From Pseudomonas citri (GTDB lineage: Bacteria; Pseudomonadota; Gammaproteobacteria; Pseudomonadales; Pseudomonadaceae): a stretch of DNA of 57,867 bases. The translations under genes and the position numbers were made by a program. The first letter of the stretch is position 1. Every line of letters begins with the position of its first letter. The notes beneath the pieces are model-generated. The model was not told the DNA's origin and made no database searches. It worked only from the letters and a program-made list of their open reading frames with translations. Where the stretch lies: the NCBI RefSeq assembly GCF_025336485.1, contig NZ_JAODAB010000032.1, forward strand, positions 1-57,867, given 5' to 3'. Positions 49,917 through 57,867 of the stretch are shown piece by piece.

Positions 49917-50633
49917 GTGAACAAGTGGTTGATTCCAGCGGTAACGGCCGTGGCTTTGCTCAGTGGCTGCTCTACCGTGCAGCGTGGTTCGATCCCGGTT
50001 GTGGACTCCGGCACGGCTGTTTCCAACAGCGAGCGGATCTCGGCCAATGGCGGCTTCCGCCAAACGACAGTGAAGCGCCCGACCCAGGGCCAGACCCAGG
50101 CGATTCCCCAGGGTGACACTGGTGTCGTGGTGATGGTGCCAGGTGGCGGCGCGACGACCTCGGCGCCGATCAGCACGACGCCGATCACGCCAGGCCCTAT
50201 TACACCGGGTCCGATCGAGACCTCGCCGAGCAATCAGGGCAGCTACAGCATGCCGTCGACACCGAGCAGTACTCCCTCCGGTTCGGGTGGTTTGGCTGCC
50301 GATGAGCAACTGGACGGCCCGGTGCTGGCCCTGCTGACGACGGCGCAACAGCAACAGGCCAGCGGCGACCTGAACGGTGCGTCCTCCAGCTTGGAGCGTG
50401 CCCAACGTGTAGCGCCGCGCGAGCCCCAGGTTCTTTATCGCCTGGCCCAGGTGCGCATGGCCCAGGGCGATGCGCCGCAAGCCGAACAATTGGCTCGTCG
50501 TGGCCTGACTTTCACCAGCGGTCGCCCGGCGCTCCAGGCCAGCTTGTGGGAATTGATTGCCCAGGCGCGTGAGAAGCAAGGCGATTCCGCCGGTGCGGCA
50601 TTGGCCCGCCAGAAAGCCAAGGTTTCGCTCTGA
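49917..50633 (+). CDS. lpoP: LpoP, lipoprotein activator of PBP1b
   Basis: Encodes 238 residues starting with GTG 49917. Lipoprotein signal MNKWLIPAVTAVALLSGC. A long disordered linker follows, rich in Pro/Ser/Thr/Gly (TTPITPGPITPGPIETSPS), able to span the periplasm, and then a TPR domain (about 130-235: LLTTAQQQQASGDLNGASSSLERAQRVAPREPQVLYRLAQ). In P. aeruginosa the gene next to ponB/mrcB encodes LpoP, an outer-membrane activator of PBP1b; layout and position fit. Overlaps yqcC by one base. Confidence 0.87.
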   Translation: MNKWLIPAVTAVALLSGCSTVQRGSIPVVDSGTAVSNSERISANGGFRQTTVKRPTQGQTQAIPQGDTGVVVMVPGGGATTSAPISTTPITPGPITPGPIETSPSNQGSYSMPSTPSSTPSGSGGLAADEQLDGPVLALLTTAQQQQASGDLNGASSSLERAQRVAPREPQVLYRLAQVRMAQGDAPQAEQLARRGLTFTSGRPALQASLWELIAQAREKQGDSAGAALARQKAKVSL

Positions 50634-50962
50634 TGGATACCCGCTTTCCCGAGATCGCCGACCAGTTGCTGCTGATCGAGCGGGAACTGCGGGTCCAGGG
50701 CTGGTGGAGCAGCGTTTCGCCGTCGGCGCAAGCGCTGGCCAGTGTCGAGCCGTTCGCGGTCGACACCCTGGACTTCGAGCAGTGGCTGCAGTGGATTTTC
50801 CTGCCACGGATGAAGGTCATCCTGGAAAACGACCTGCCGCTGCCCAACGCCTCGGGCATTCTGGCCATGGCGGAAATGGTCTATGCCCAGCGACCAGGGC
50901 AGGGCATCGAGTTGCAACGGCTGCTGGCGCAGTTCGACCAACTGATCAGCGACGTGGGCTGA
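50633..50962 (+). CDS. yqcC: YqcC family protein
   Basis: Encodes 109 residues. Family pattern is LIERELRVQGWWSSVSPSAQALASVEPFAVDTLDFEQWLQWIFLPRM. Cytoplasmic, all-helical, function unknown; in E. coli it accompanies truC, which is not seen here. Start overlaps the lpoP stop (TGATG), so it is the third gene of mrcB-lpoP-yqcC. Convergent with the DUF4124 gene 7 bases away. Confidence 0.87.
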   Translation: MDTRFPEIADQLLLIERELRVQGWWSSVSPSAQALASVEPFAVDTLDFEQWLQWIFLPRMKVILENDLPLPNASGILAMAEMVYAQRPGQGIELQRLLAQFDQLISDVG

Positions 50963-50969
50963 GCGCCGT

Positions 50970-51395
50970 TTACTGGCAATTCTCCTCGATCTGCTTGCGG
51001 GTCTCCTCGATCCGCTGGCGCCGTTCTTCCTCTGTGAGGCGGCGCATTTCCCCCTCCACGTCTTCACGCACCCTTGGATTGTTCTGCAGTTGCGCCAGGT
51101 TGGTCCGTGCCTGCTCGCAGAAAACCTTGAGCTGGGCTTCTTGCTCGACTATCTGCTTCTTGACCTGTCGGTCGATGGTTTTCTGGTCGCCGATGACGCC
51201 ACCGGACGGAGGCGATGCGGATGGTTTGGCGTTCGATGGCGCCGGGCTGATCACAGTGGTGGCTTCCGTGCCTTGGGGCGGCTGCGCGCCGAAGTGAGTC
51301 ACGCCTTGGGCGTCCACCCATTTATAGACCTGGCCGGCCATGCAGGTCGGGCTCAGGCCAACCAACAGGCTGGCCGTCAGGAGAAACGTACGCAT
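50970..51395 (-). CDS. DUF4124 domain-containing secreted protein
   Basis: Encodes 141 residues from ATG 51395. Signal peptide (TFLLTASLLVGLSPTCMA-GQ), then the DUF4124 module VYKWVDAQGVTHFGAQPPQGT, a Pro/Ser linker and a charged, Gln/Glu/Arg-rich coiled-coil tail with REDVEGEMRRLTEEERRQRIEETR. Function unknown. Single gene, divergent from ilvI. Confidence 0.83.
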   Translation of the reverse strand: MRTFLLTASLLVGLSPTCMAGQVYKWVDAQGVTHFGAQPPQGTEATTVISPAPSNAKPSASPPSGGVIGDQKTIDRQVKKQIVEQEAQLKVFCEQARTNLAQLQNNPRVREDVEGEMRRLTEEERRQRIEETRKQIEENCQ

Positions 51396-51795
51396 GCTGT
51401 TTCCTTGTCGTGGATTGCGCAATCGAAGCTAACACAGTTGTCGATTAAAGGTGTTTTCTTGCGTTCTCATGCACTTACTTCGAATAAAGCACATAGACGA
51501 CTTGACTTGCAGAAGGCGAAACAGAAGAATCCAAAGTCCGCTGTAGAGGGACTGCCAGAAGCAGGCCCACTCGGCAGATCATGAGGCGCATATCCGCGTC
51601 GACCTGTTACACCCGCAACGCGTTACCTCGCGCTGGGTGGGAAAGGCCCGCAACACTTGGGACGATCCCAATACTTGCTCAGTCAGTGCTGACGTAGTCG
51701 GCGACCACCGTCGCTCATGCTCTGCCGAGAAGTAAACCTATTAAGACCCGTCCCCGTTCGTGGGTCGGTATTCTGGCGTTTTAGAGGTGAACAAC
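51396..51795 (+). promoter_or_regulatory. Long upstream/leader region of ilvI
   Basis: About 400 bases separate the DUF4124 start and ilvI. It probably holds both promoters; TTGACT near 51504 could be a -35 for ilv, with a poor -10. A reading frame rich in Leu/Ile (51469-51546) and a GACCC/GGGTC inverted repeat (51745-51749 with 51762-51766) just before ilvI could be parts of an attenuator, but no clear terminator with a T-run is visible. Nothing else recognised. Confidence 0.4.
51469..51546 (+). CDS. Candidate leader peptide of the ilv operon
   Basis: A 25-codon frame from ATG 51469 with seven Leu/Ile codons (two adjacent Leu, then Ile, Ile, Leu, Ile, Leu) and a basic middle. Branched-chain codons are what attenuator leaders of ilv operons use, but there is no convincing Shine-Dalgarno, and chance cannot be excluded. 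Speculative. Confidence 0.25.
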   Translation: MHLLRIKHIDDLTCRRRNRRIQSPL

Positions 51796-53520
51796 GTGGA
51801 GCTTTTATCTGGCGGTGAGATGCTCGTCCGCTTCTTGCGTGACGAAGGCGTCGAATATATCTACGGGTACCCCGGTGGTGCTCTTCTTCATGTCTATGAT
51901 GCCCTGTTCAAAGAACCGGAAGTGACCCACATCCTGGTTCGTCACGAGCAGGCGGCGACCCACATGGCTGACGGCTACGCCCGTGCCACCGGCAAGGCCG
52001 GCGTGGTCCTGGTGACTTCCGGTCCTGGCGCCACGAACGCCATCACCGGTATCGCCACTGCCTACATGGACTCCATCCCGATGGTGATCATCTCCGGCCA
52101 GGTGCCCAGCACCATGGTCGGCACCGATGCGTTCCAGGAAACCGACATGATCGGTATCTCCCGGCCGATCGTGAAACACAGCTTCATGATCAAGCACGCC
52201 TCGGAAATCCCGGAAGTCATGAAGAAGGCATTCTACCTGGCCGAGTCCGGTCGTCCGGGCCCGGTCGTGGTCGACATTCCGAAAGACATGACCAACCCGG
52301 CCGAGAAGTTCGAATACGTCTACCCGAAAAAAGCCAAGCTGCGCTCCTATAGCCCGGCCGTTCGCGGCCACTCGGGGCAGATCCGCAAGGCCGCCGAAAT
52401 GCTGCTGGCGGCCAAGCGTCCCGTGCTGTATTCGGGTGGCGGTGTGATCCTTGGCGGTGGCTCGGCGCCGCTGACCGAACTGGCGAAAATGCTCAACCTG
52501 CCGGTCACCAATACCTTGATGGGACTGGGTGCCTACCCGGGCACCGACCGTCAGTTCATCGGCATGCTCGGCATGCACGGCAGCTACACCGCCAACCTGG
52601 CGATGCACCATGCCGATGTGATCCTGGCGGTCGGCGCGCGTTTCGATGACCGTGTCATCAACGGCGCGCCGAAGTTTTGCCCGAACGCCAAGATCATCCA
52701 CATCGACATCGATCCGGCCTCGATCTCCAAGACCATCAAGGCAGACGTGCCGATTGTTGGGCCTGTAGAGAGTGTGCTGACCGAAATGGTCGCCATCCTC
52801 AAGGAAATCGGCGAGGTCCCGAACAAGGAGTCCGTGGCCAGCTGGTGGAAGCAGGTCGATGAGTGGCGCGGTGACCGTGGCCTGTTCCCTTACGACAAGG
52901 GCGACGGCAGTGTGATCAAGCCGCAGACTGTTATCGAAACCCTGTGCGAAGTGACCAAGGGCGATGCCTTTGTGACCTCCGACGTGGGCCAGCATCAGAT
53001 GTTCGCCGCGCAGTACTACAAGTTCAACAAACCCAACCGCTGGATCAACTCCGGTGGCCTGGGCACCATGGGCTTCGGTTTTCCTGCGGCCATGGGCGTC
53101 AAGCTGAGCTTTCCGGATCACGACGTCGCCTGTGTCACGGGCGAGGGCAGTATCCAGATGAACATCCAGGAGCTGTCGACCTGCCTGCAGTACGGTTTGT
53201 CGGTGAAGATCGTCAACCTGAACAACGGTGTGCTGGGCATGGTTCGTCAATGGCAGGACATGAGCTACGGCAGCCGCCACTCTCATTCCTACATGGAATC
53301 GTTGCCGGACTTCGTCAAGCTGGTCGAGGCCTATGGTCACGTGGGCATCCGCATCACCGACCTGAAGGATCTGAAATCCGGGCTTGAAGAAGCCTTCGCC
53401 ATGAAGGATCGCCTGGTGTTCATCGATATCCAGGTCGACACCAGCGAGCACGTCTACCCGATGCAGATCAAAGACGGCTCCATGCGCGATATGTGGCTGA
53501 GCAAGACGGAGCGTACCTAA
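51796..53520 (+). CDS. ilvI: Acetolactate synthase large subunit
   Basis: Encodes 574 residues starting with GTG 51796, preceded by AGAGGTG; this gives the usual MELLSGGEMLVRFLRDEG start. ThDP enzyme motifs are present: YGYPGGALL with the catalytic-site Glu in VRHEQAATHMADGYAR, FAD-region SGGGVILGG, and the ThDP/magnesium motif VTGEGSIQMNIQELSTCLQYGL...NLNNGVLGM (GDG variant GEG). It condenses pyruvate to acetolactate or acetohydroxybutyrate. First gene of ilvI-ilvH-ilvC. Confidence 0.96.
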   Translation: MELLSGGEMLVRFLRDEGVEYIYGYPGGALLHVYDALFKEPEVTHILVRHEQAATHMADGYARATGKAGVVLVTSGPGATNAITGIATAYMDSIPMVIISGQVPSTMVGTDAFQETDMIGISRPIVKHSFMIKHASEIPEVMKKAFYLAESGRPGPVVVDIPKDMTNPAEKFEYVYPKKAKLRSYSPAVRGHSGQIRKAAEMLLAAKRPVLYSGGGVILGGGSAPLTELAKMLNLPVTNTLMGLGAYPGTDRQFIGMLGMHGSYTANLAMHHADVILAVGARFDDRVINGAPKFCPNAKIIHIDIDPASISKTIKADVPIVGPVESVLTEMVAILKEIGEVPNKESVASWWKQVDEWRGDRGLFPYDKGDGSVIKPQTVIETLCEVTKGDAFVTSDVGQHQMFAAQYYKFNKPNRWINSGGLGTMGFGFPAAMGVKLSFPDHDVACVTGEGSIQMNIQELSTCLQYGLSVKIVNLNNGVLGMVRQWQDMSYGSRHSHSYMESLPDFVKLVEAYGHVGIRITDLKDLKSGLEEAFAMKDRLVFIDIQVDTSEHVYPMQIKDGSMRDMWLSKTERT

Positions 53521-53522
53521 TC

Positions 53523-54014
53523 ATGCGACATATTATTTCCCTGCTTCTGGAAAACGAACCGGGTGCGCTGTCTCGTGTAGTGGGTCTGTTCTCCCAGCGC
53601 AACTACAACATCGAAAGCCTGACGGTAGCGCCAACCGAAGACCCGACCTTGTCGCGTCTGACGCTGACGACAGTGGGCCATGATGAAATAATTGAGCAGA
53701 TCACCAAGAACCTGAACAAGCTGATCGAGGTGGTCAAGCTGGTGGACCTGTCGGAAAGCGCTCACATCGAGCGCGAACTGATGCTGGTCAAGGTCAAGGC
53801 CACCGGCGCCCAGCGCGCCGAGATCAAACGCACTACCGATATTTATCGTGGGCAGATCGTCGATGTCAGCGCCAGCGTCTATACCGTTCAGTTGACCGGT
53901 ACCAGCGACAAGCTCGACAGCTTCATTCAATCGATCGGCACTGCCTCGATTCTGGAAACCGTACGCAGTGGTGTCACCGGCATTGCCCGTGGCGACAAAG
54001 TACTGAGCATCTAA
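53523..54014 (+). CDS. ilvH: Acetolactate synthase small (regulatory) subunit
   Basis: Encodes 163 residues from ATG 53523, two bases after the ilvI stop. An N-terminal ACT domain (HIISLLLENEPGALSRVVGLFSQRNYNIESLTVAPTEDP) binds valine for feedback inhibition, followed by the C-terminal ALS_ss domain (ELMLVKVKATGAQRAEIKRTTDIYRGQIVDV). It activates the IlvI catalytic subunit. Confidence 0.97.
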   Translation: MRHIISLLLENEPGALSRVVGLFSQRNYNIESLTVAPTEDPTLSRLTLTTVGHDEIIEQITKNLNKLIEVVKLVDLSESAHIERELMLVKVKATGAQRAEIKRTTDIYRGQIVDVSASVYTVQLTGTSDKLDSFIQSIGTASILETVRSGVTGIARGDKVLSI

Positions 54015-54059
54015 ACCAAATTAGCGAATGGCCTGAACGGCCGGATATAGGGGTATTTC

Positions 54060-55076
54060 ATGAAAGTTTTCTACGATAAAGATTGCGACCTGTCGATCAT
54101 CCAGGGCAAGAAAGTCGCCATCATCGGTTACGGTTCCCAAGGTCACGCCCAGGCGTGCAACCTGAAGGATTCCGGCGTTGACGTGACCATCGGCCTGCGT
54201 AAAGGCTCGGCCACTGTCGCCAAGGCCGAGGCCCATGGCCTGAAAGTCACCGACGTGGCTTCCGCCGTTGCCGCTGCCGACCTGGTCATGATCCTGACTC
54301 CGGACGAGTTCCAGGGCGCCCTGTACAAGAACGAAATCGAGCCGAACATCAAGAAAGGCGCCACCCTGGCCTTCTCCCACGGCTTCTCGATTCACTACAA
54401 CCAGGTTGTGCCGCGTGCCGACCTCGACGTGATCATGATCGCGCCGAAGGCTCCGGGCCACACCGTGCGTTCCGAGTTCGTGAAGGGCGGCGGTATCCCT
54501 GACCTGATCGCGATCTACCAGGACGCCTCGGGCAACGCCAAGAACGTAGCCCTGTCCTACGCTGCCGGCGTTGGCGGTGGTCGTACCGGTATCATCGAAA
54601 CCACCTTCAAGGACGAGACCGAAACCGACCTGTTCGGTGAGCAGGCTGTTCTGTGCGGCGGTACCGTCGAGCTGGTGAAAGCCGGTTTCGAAACCCTGGT
54701 TGAAGCTGGCTACGCGCCGGAAATGGCCTATTTCGAATGCCTGCACGAACTGAAGTTGATCGTTGACCTCATGTACGAAGGCGGTATCGCCAACATGAAC
54801 TACTCGATCTCCAACAACGCTGAGTACGGCGAGTACGTAACCGGTCCGGAAGTGATCAACGCCGAATCCCGTCAGGCCATGCGCAACGCCCTGAAACGTA
54901 TTCAGGACGGCGAATACGCCAAGATGTTCATCAGCGAAGGCGCCACCGGCTATCCTTCGATGACTGCCAAGCGTCGCAACAACGCGGCCCACGGTATCGA
55001 GATCATCGGTGAGCAACTGCGCTCGATGATGCCGTGGATCAGCGCCAACAAGATCGTCGACAAAGCCAAGAACTAA
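54060..55076 (+). CDS. ilvC: Ketol-acid reductoisomerase (class I)
   Basis: Encodes 338 residues, the short class I form. The NADPH Rossmann motif is VAIIGYGSQGHAQACNLKDSGVDVTIGLRKGS; the catalytic region includes PKAPGHTVRSEF and ETDLFGEQAVLCGG with metal-binding Asp/Glu. It converts acetolactate to dihydroxyisovalerate. Starts 45 bases after ilvH and ends at a strong terminator. Confidence 0.98.
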   Translation: MKVFYDKDCDLSIIQGKKVAIIGYGSQGHAQACNLKDSGVDVTIGLRKGSATVAKAEAHGLKVTDVASAVAAADLVMILTPDEFQGALYKNEIEPNIKKGATLAFSHGFSIHYNQVVPRADLDVIMIAPKAPGHTVRSEFVKGGGIPDLIAIYQDASGNAKNVALSYAAGVGGGRTGIIETTFKDETETDLFGEQAVLCGGTVELVKAGFETLVEAGYAPEMAYFECLHELKLIVDLMYEGGIANMNYSISNNAEYGEYVTGPEVINAESRQAMRNALKRIQDGEYAKMFISEGATGYPSMTAKRRNNAAHGIEIIGEQLRSMMPWISANKIVDKAKN

Positions 55077-55093
55077 GTCGAGAACTTGAGCGA

Positions 55094-55119
55094 AAAACGC
55101 GGCCTAGGCCGCGTTTTTT
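55094..55119 (+). terminator. Terminator of the ilvIHC operon
   Basis: AAAAACGCGGCCTAGGCCGCGTTTTTT: stem CGCGGCC/GGCCGCG with a minimal TA centre, followed by six T, 18 bases after the ilvC stop. The symmetrical A/T runs make it bidirectional in form. Confidence 0.92.
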
Positions 55120-55219
55120 CGTTTGGACGGTGGGTTCTGGTATAAAGCTGCATCGTTTGCGGTCGAACCGTCGCCCCAGACATCTGTCGAATTTTTCACA
55201 CCGTTGCAAGGTACTGTCC

Positions 55220-56065
55220 ATGAGCGAACGTCCCGACGAGCCGAACCAGGCTCCTGACGCCGAAAGCCTGCTGCCCATCGACGAGCACGTCGAAGAAGGT
55301 CACGATGCTGAAGGCCGTAAGGTCCGGCATCGTGGTATCTATCTGCTGCCGAACCTGTTCACCACGGCGAACCTGTTTGCCGGTTTCTACTCCATCATCA
55401 ACTCCATGAGTGCCCAGGCTGCCTTGAGTGCCGGCGATGCTGCGGGCGCAAGCCGCTACTTCGCCTTTGCCGCCATCGCGATCTTCGTCGCCATGGTGCT
55501 CGACGGCCTGGACGGGCGCGTAGCGCGCATGACCAACACCCAGAGTGCGTTCGGCGCCGAATACGATTCGCTGTCCGACATGGTCGCCTTTGGCGTGGCC
55601 CCTGCCTTGCTGGCGTTCGGTTGGGCGCTGGGAGACATGGGCAAGGTTGGCTGGATGGTCGCCTTTATCTATGTGGCGGGTGCGGCGTTGCGCCTGGCAC
55701 GCTTCAACACCCAGGTTGGCAAGGCTGATAAGCGTTATTTCATTGGCCTGGCCAGTCCTGCCGCGGCGGGTGTGGTGGCAGGTGTTGTCTGGGCCTTCAG
55801 TGACTACGGCATACAGGGATCGAAGATGTCCTTCCTGGTGGCCTTGCTGGTAGCGGCGGCCGGGATGCTGATGGTCAGCAACATCAAGTACAACAGCTTC
55901 AAGGAGCTGGACCTGAAGGGGCGCGTGCCGTTCGTTGCGATCCTTGCGGTGGTGCTGGTGTTCGCCGTGGTGTTCAGCGATCCGCCACGTATCTTGCTGT
56001 TGGTGTTCCTCGCCTATGCTGCTTCCGGCCCGGTGCAATATTTGCTGCGTCTTCGCCGACGCTAA
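55220..56065 (+). CDS. pssA: Phosphatidylserine synthase
   Basis: Encodes 281 residues from ATG 55220. The CDP-alcohol phosphotransferase motif DG-x2-DGRVAR...G-x3-D-x3-D is read in DGLDGRVARMTNTQSAFGAE followed by YDSLSD. About eight hydrophobic segments. This is the membrane-embedded type, unlike the PLD-like E. coli PssA. It makes phosphatidylserine from CDP-diacylglycerol and serine, the precursor of phosphatidylethanolamine. Own promoter expected in 55120-55219. Confidence 0.95.
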   Translation: MSERPDEPNQAPDAESLLPIDEHVEEGHDAEGRKVRHRGIYLLPNLFTTANLFAGFYSIINSMSAQAALSAGDAAGASRYFAFAAIAIFVAMVLDGLDGRVARMTNTQSAFGAEYDSLSDMVAFGVAPALLAFGWALGDMGKVGWMVAFIYVAGAALRLARFNTQVGKADKRYFIGLASPAAAGVVAGVVWAFSDYGIQGSKMSFLVALLVAAAGMLMVSNIKYNSFKELDLKGRVPFVAILAVVLVFAVVFSDPPRILLLVFLAYAASGPVQYLLRLRRR

Positions 56066-56140
56066 ACGTTGCCTTAATGTAATTTCCCCCATACTCCGCA
56101 GTCTATTGGTGCACCTGTCCTCCAATTCTGCGGAGTTGCC

Positions 56141-57154
56141 ATGTTAATCAAGATCTCCAAGTCTTCCGATTGCCGTGAGTCGGACGTCACGCCGGAATCC
56201 TTTTATCTGTCTCGTCGCCAAATATTGGGCGCCACCGTGGCGGGGATTGCGGTGGGTAGCTTGCCACGCTGGGCTCTGGCGGGTGATGGAGGGCGTTATG
56301 CTGATGTCGATCCTGGCAAGGCGCCGTCCTGGTTTGCCGAAAAACTTCCGTCCACCCAATGGGGTGCCGTCACGGTCAAGGATGAGGCCATCACACCGTT
56401 CAAGGACGCCACTCACTACAACAACTTCTACGAGTTCGGAACCGACAAGGGCGATCCGGCGGCAAATGCCGGGTCTTTGAAAACCGAACCCTGGAGCGTC
56501 GTGGTGGACGGGGAGGTGGGCAAGCCGGGGCGCTATGAGCTGGAAGACTTCATGAAGCCTTATCAGTTGGAGGAGAGGATCTATCGGTTGCGCTGTGTCG
56601 AGGCGTGGTCGATGGTCATCCCGTGGATCGGTTTTCCCCTCTCTGCGCTGCTTAAACAGGTCGAGCCGACCTCCAAGGCAAAATTCATCCGCTTCGAAAC
56701 TTTGCAAGATCCCAAGACCATGCCCGGGCAGCGCTCCAGTTTCGCCTTGATCGACTGGCCTTATGTGGAGGGTTTGCGACTGGATGAGGCGATGAACCCG
56801 TTGGCGATCCTGGCGGTAGGGATGTACGGACGGGAATTGCCGAATCAGAACGGTGCGCCGTTGCGTTTGGTGGTGCCCTGGAAGTATGGGTTTAAAAGCG
56901 TGAAATCCATTGTGCGTATCAGCCTGGTCAGTGAGCAGCCCAAAACCACTTGGCAAAGTATTGCGTCAAACGAGTACGGCTTCTATGCCAATGTCAATCC
57001 GACGGTCGATCATCCGCGCTGGACCCAGGCCCATGAGCGGCGACTGCCGAGCGGACTGTTGCGCCCCAATGTTCGCGATACGCTCATGTTCAATGGCTAT
57101 CAGGATGAAGTGGCCTCTTTATACGCAGGGATGGATCTGAGGAAAGACTACTGA
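56141..57154 (+). CDS. msrP: Periplasmic methionine sulfoxide reductase, molybdenum subunit MsrP
   Basis: Encodes 337 residues. A Tat signal with R25-R26 (LSRRQILGATVAGIAVG) is followed by the oxidoreductase molybdopterin fold; C152 in LRCVEAWSMVIPW is the expected molybdenum ligand. It repairs oxidised methionine in periplasmic proteins, receiving electrons from the quinone pool via MsrQ. Its stop overlaps the msrQ start by one base. Confidence 0.95.
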   Translation: MLIKISKSSDCRESDVTPESFYLSRRQILGATVAGIAVGSLPRWALAGDGGRYADVDPGKAPSWFAEKLPSTQWGAVTVKDEAITPFKDATHYNNFYEFGTDKGDPAANAGSLKTEPWSVVVDGEVGKPGRYELEDFMKPYQLEERIYRLRCVEAWSMVIPWIGFPLSALLKQVEPTSKAKFIRFETLQDPKTMPGQRSSFALIDWPYVEGLRLDEAMNPLAILAVGMYGRELPNQNGAPLRLVVPWKYGFKSVKSIVRISLVSEQPKTTWQSIASNEYGFYANVNPTVDHPRWTQAHERRLPSGLLRPNVRDTLMFNGYQDEVASLYAGMDLRKDY

Positions 57155-57777
57155 TGCGCTTTGCAGCATGGCGAGCCGGCGTCTTCGTCGCGGCGGCGGT
57201 CTGGCCGTTGTTCTGGCTCTACCAGGCGATTACGAACGCCTTGGGTCCTGATCCGGGCAAGGTGCTGGTGGATCGGTTGGGGCTGGGGACGCTGATCTTT
57301 TTGCTGATCACCTTGAGCATGACGCCATTGCAGAAAATGACGGGGTGGGCGGGGTGGATCGCAGTCAGGCGTCAGTTGGGCTTGTGGTGCTTTACCTATG
57401 TCGTGTTGCACCTGAGTGGATACGCGGCGTTCATATTGGGGTTCGACTGGTCGCAGTTGGGGGTTGAGCTGAGCAAGCGCCCCTACATCATTGTCGGTGC
57501 GCTGGGGTTTATCGGTTTGCTGGCGCTGGCTATTACCTCCAATCGTTACAGTCAACGCCGGTTGGGTGTGCGTTGGAAGAAGTTGCATCGCTTGGTGTAT
57601 CTGATCCTCGGGCTTGGCTTGCTGCATATGTTGTGGATCGTGCGGGCGGATCTGCAGGAGTGGGCGATATACGCTTTCATAGGCAGCATATTGCTGCTTC
57701 TGAGGGTTCCACCGGTTATGCGTCGGATCCCGCGTTTATGGGGGCGGAAGGTTCCTTTTGCAACAAAAGCAAAATAA
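57154..57777 (+). CDS. msrQ: Haem-binding membrane subunit MsrQ
   Basis: Encodes 207 residues with about six membrane helices of the ferric-reductase-like family. The likely haem-ligand histidines are in CFTYVVLHLSGYAAF, WKKLHRLVYLIL and LGLLHMLWIV. It passes electrons from quinol to MsrP in the periplasm. Translationally coupled to msrP. Confidence 0.95.
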   Translation: MRFAAWRAGVFVAAAVWPLFWLYQAITNALGPDPGKVLVDRLGLGTLIFLLITLSMTPLQKMTGWAGWIAVRRQLGLWCFTYVVLHLSGYAAFILGFDWSQLGVELSKRPYIIVGALGFIGLLALAITSNRYSQRRLGVRWKKLHRLVYLILGLGLLHMLWIVRADLQEWAIYAFIGSILLLLRVPPVMRRIPRLWGRKVPFATKAK

Positions 57778-57780
57778 GTG

Positions 57781-57867
57781 TTGACGGCAGATTCTGGATC
57801 TCTATAATTCGCCCCACTTCCGGCGCAGTCGAAACGGAAAACTCCTTGAGATTCAATGAGTTAAGTA
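57781..57867 (+). promoter_or_regulatory. P1-type promoter and leader of an rRNA operon
   Basis: -35 TTGACG (57781-57786), 16-base spacer, perfect -10 TATAAT (57803-57808) and a C-rich discriminator (TCGCCCC). The preceding 20 bases are A/T-rich like an UP element. The leader (GAAACGGAAAACTCCTTGAG) resembles Pseudomonas 16S rRNA leaders, and an rRNA operon follows msrPQ at this position in P. aeruginosa. The 16S gene itself is beyond the window. Confidence 0.82.

Noticed and set aside
51805..53451. 548-codon minus-strand frame opposite ilvI
   Set aside because: It mirrors a well-conserved gene, is His/Asp/Val-rich with no recognisable domain and no ribosome binding site. High GC makes such antisense frames common.

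Overview
This is a stretch of core chromosome from a Pseudomonas, most likely the P. fluorescens group. The evidence is the gene content and order (pilR-pilS-bamD-rluD-pgeF-clpB, ndh to pilA, acs-pgi-panC-panB-folK-pcnB-crcZ-cbrB-cbrA-gluQ-dksA, mrcB-ilvIHC-pssA-msrPQ before an rRNA promoter), Pseudomonas-only families (DUF6124, DUF3094, DUF1780, CbrX, LpoP) and the REP/REPIN repeats typical of fluorescent pseudomonads. I see no prophage, insertion sequence, integron, CRISPR array or toxin/defence island. About 55 protein genes, 4 tRNAs and 2 regulatory RNAs can be supported. I did not find a convincing previously undescribed multi-gene system. The more interesting material is regulatory.

Layout. 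1-900: DUF6124 gene and a REPIN. 937-5233 (minus): pilR-pilS two-component genes, a small PP0621-type protein and bamD. 5385-9759 (plus): rluD-pgeF and the heat-shock disaggregase clpB behind a sigma-32-type promoter. 10116-10567: a tRNA cluster (Asn, Pro, Lys, Pro) with promoter and terminators. 10683-16563: chemoreceptor, type II NADH dehydrogenase, several small conserved genes, yacG and coaE. 16588-21015: type IV pilus genes pilD, pilC, pilB (minus) and pilA (plus) with a textbook sigma-54 promoter. 21306-26270: BON-domain protein behind a second sigma-54 promoter, DUF2845, a DUF748 giant and an rRNA-methyltransferase-like gene. 26481-34307 (minus): acs, pgi, panC, panB, folK, pcnB. 34470-39619: the carbon catabolite repression locus crcZ-cbrB-cbrA-cbrX. 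39697-43693: gluQ, dksA, an aminotransferase, sfsA and a Rieske protein. 43900-45243: ChaN-like lipoprotein, the iron-responsive sRNA prrF under a Fur box, and a TfoX C-terminal-domain protein. 45477-50962: pentapeptide protein, a kinase/ATPase fusion, PBP1b with its activator LpoP, YqcC. 51396-55119: ilvI-ilvH-ilvC with a long leader. 55220-57777: pssA, msrP-msrQ. 57781 to the end: the promoter and leader of an rRNA operon that lies beyond the window.

How the parts work together. PilS-PilR at the left edge is expected to drive pilA about 18 kb away through sigma-54; PilD processes the pilin, PilB powers extension and PilC is the platform protein. CbrA-CbrB drives crcZ, whose A-rich repeats titrate Hfq/Crc. 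Fur represses prrF, which spares iron. MrcB and LpoP form a synthase/activator pair. IlvI, IlvH and IlvC perform the first two common steps of branched-chain amino-acid synthesis. Several genes end at REP-like hairpins that could serve as terminators.
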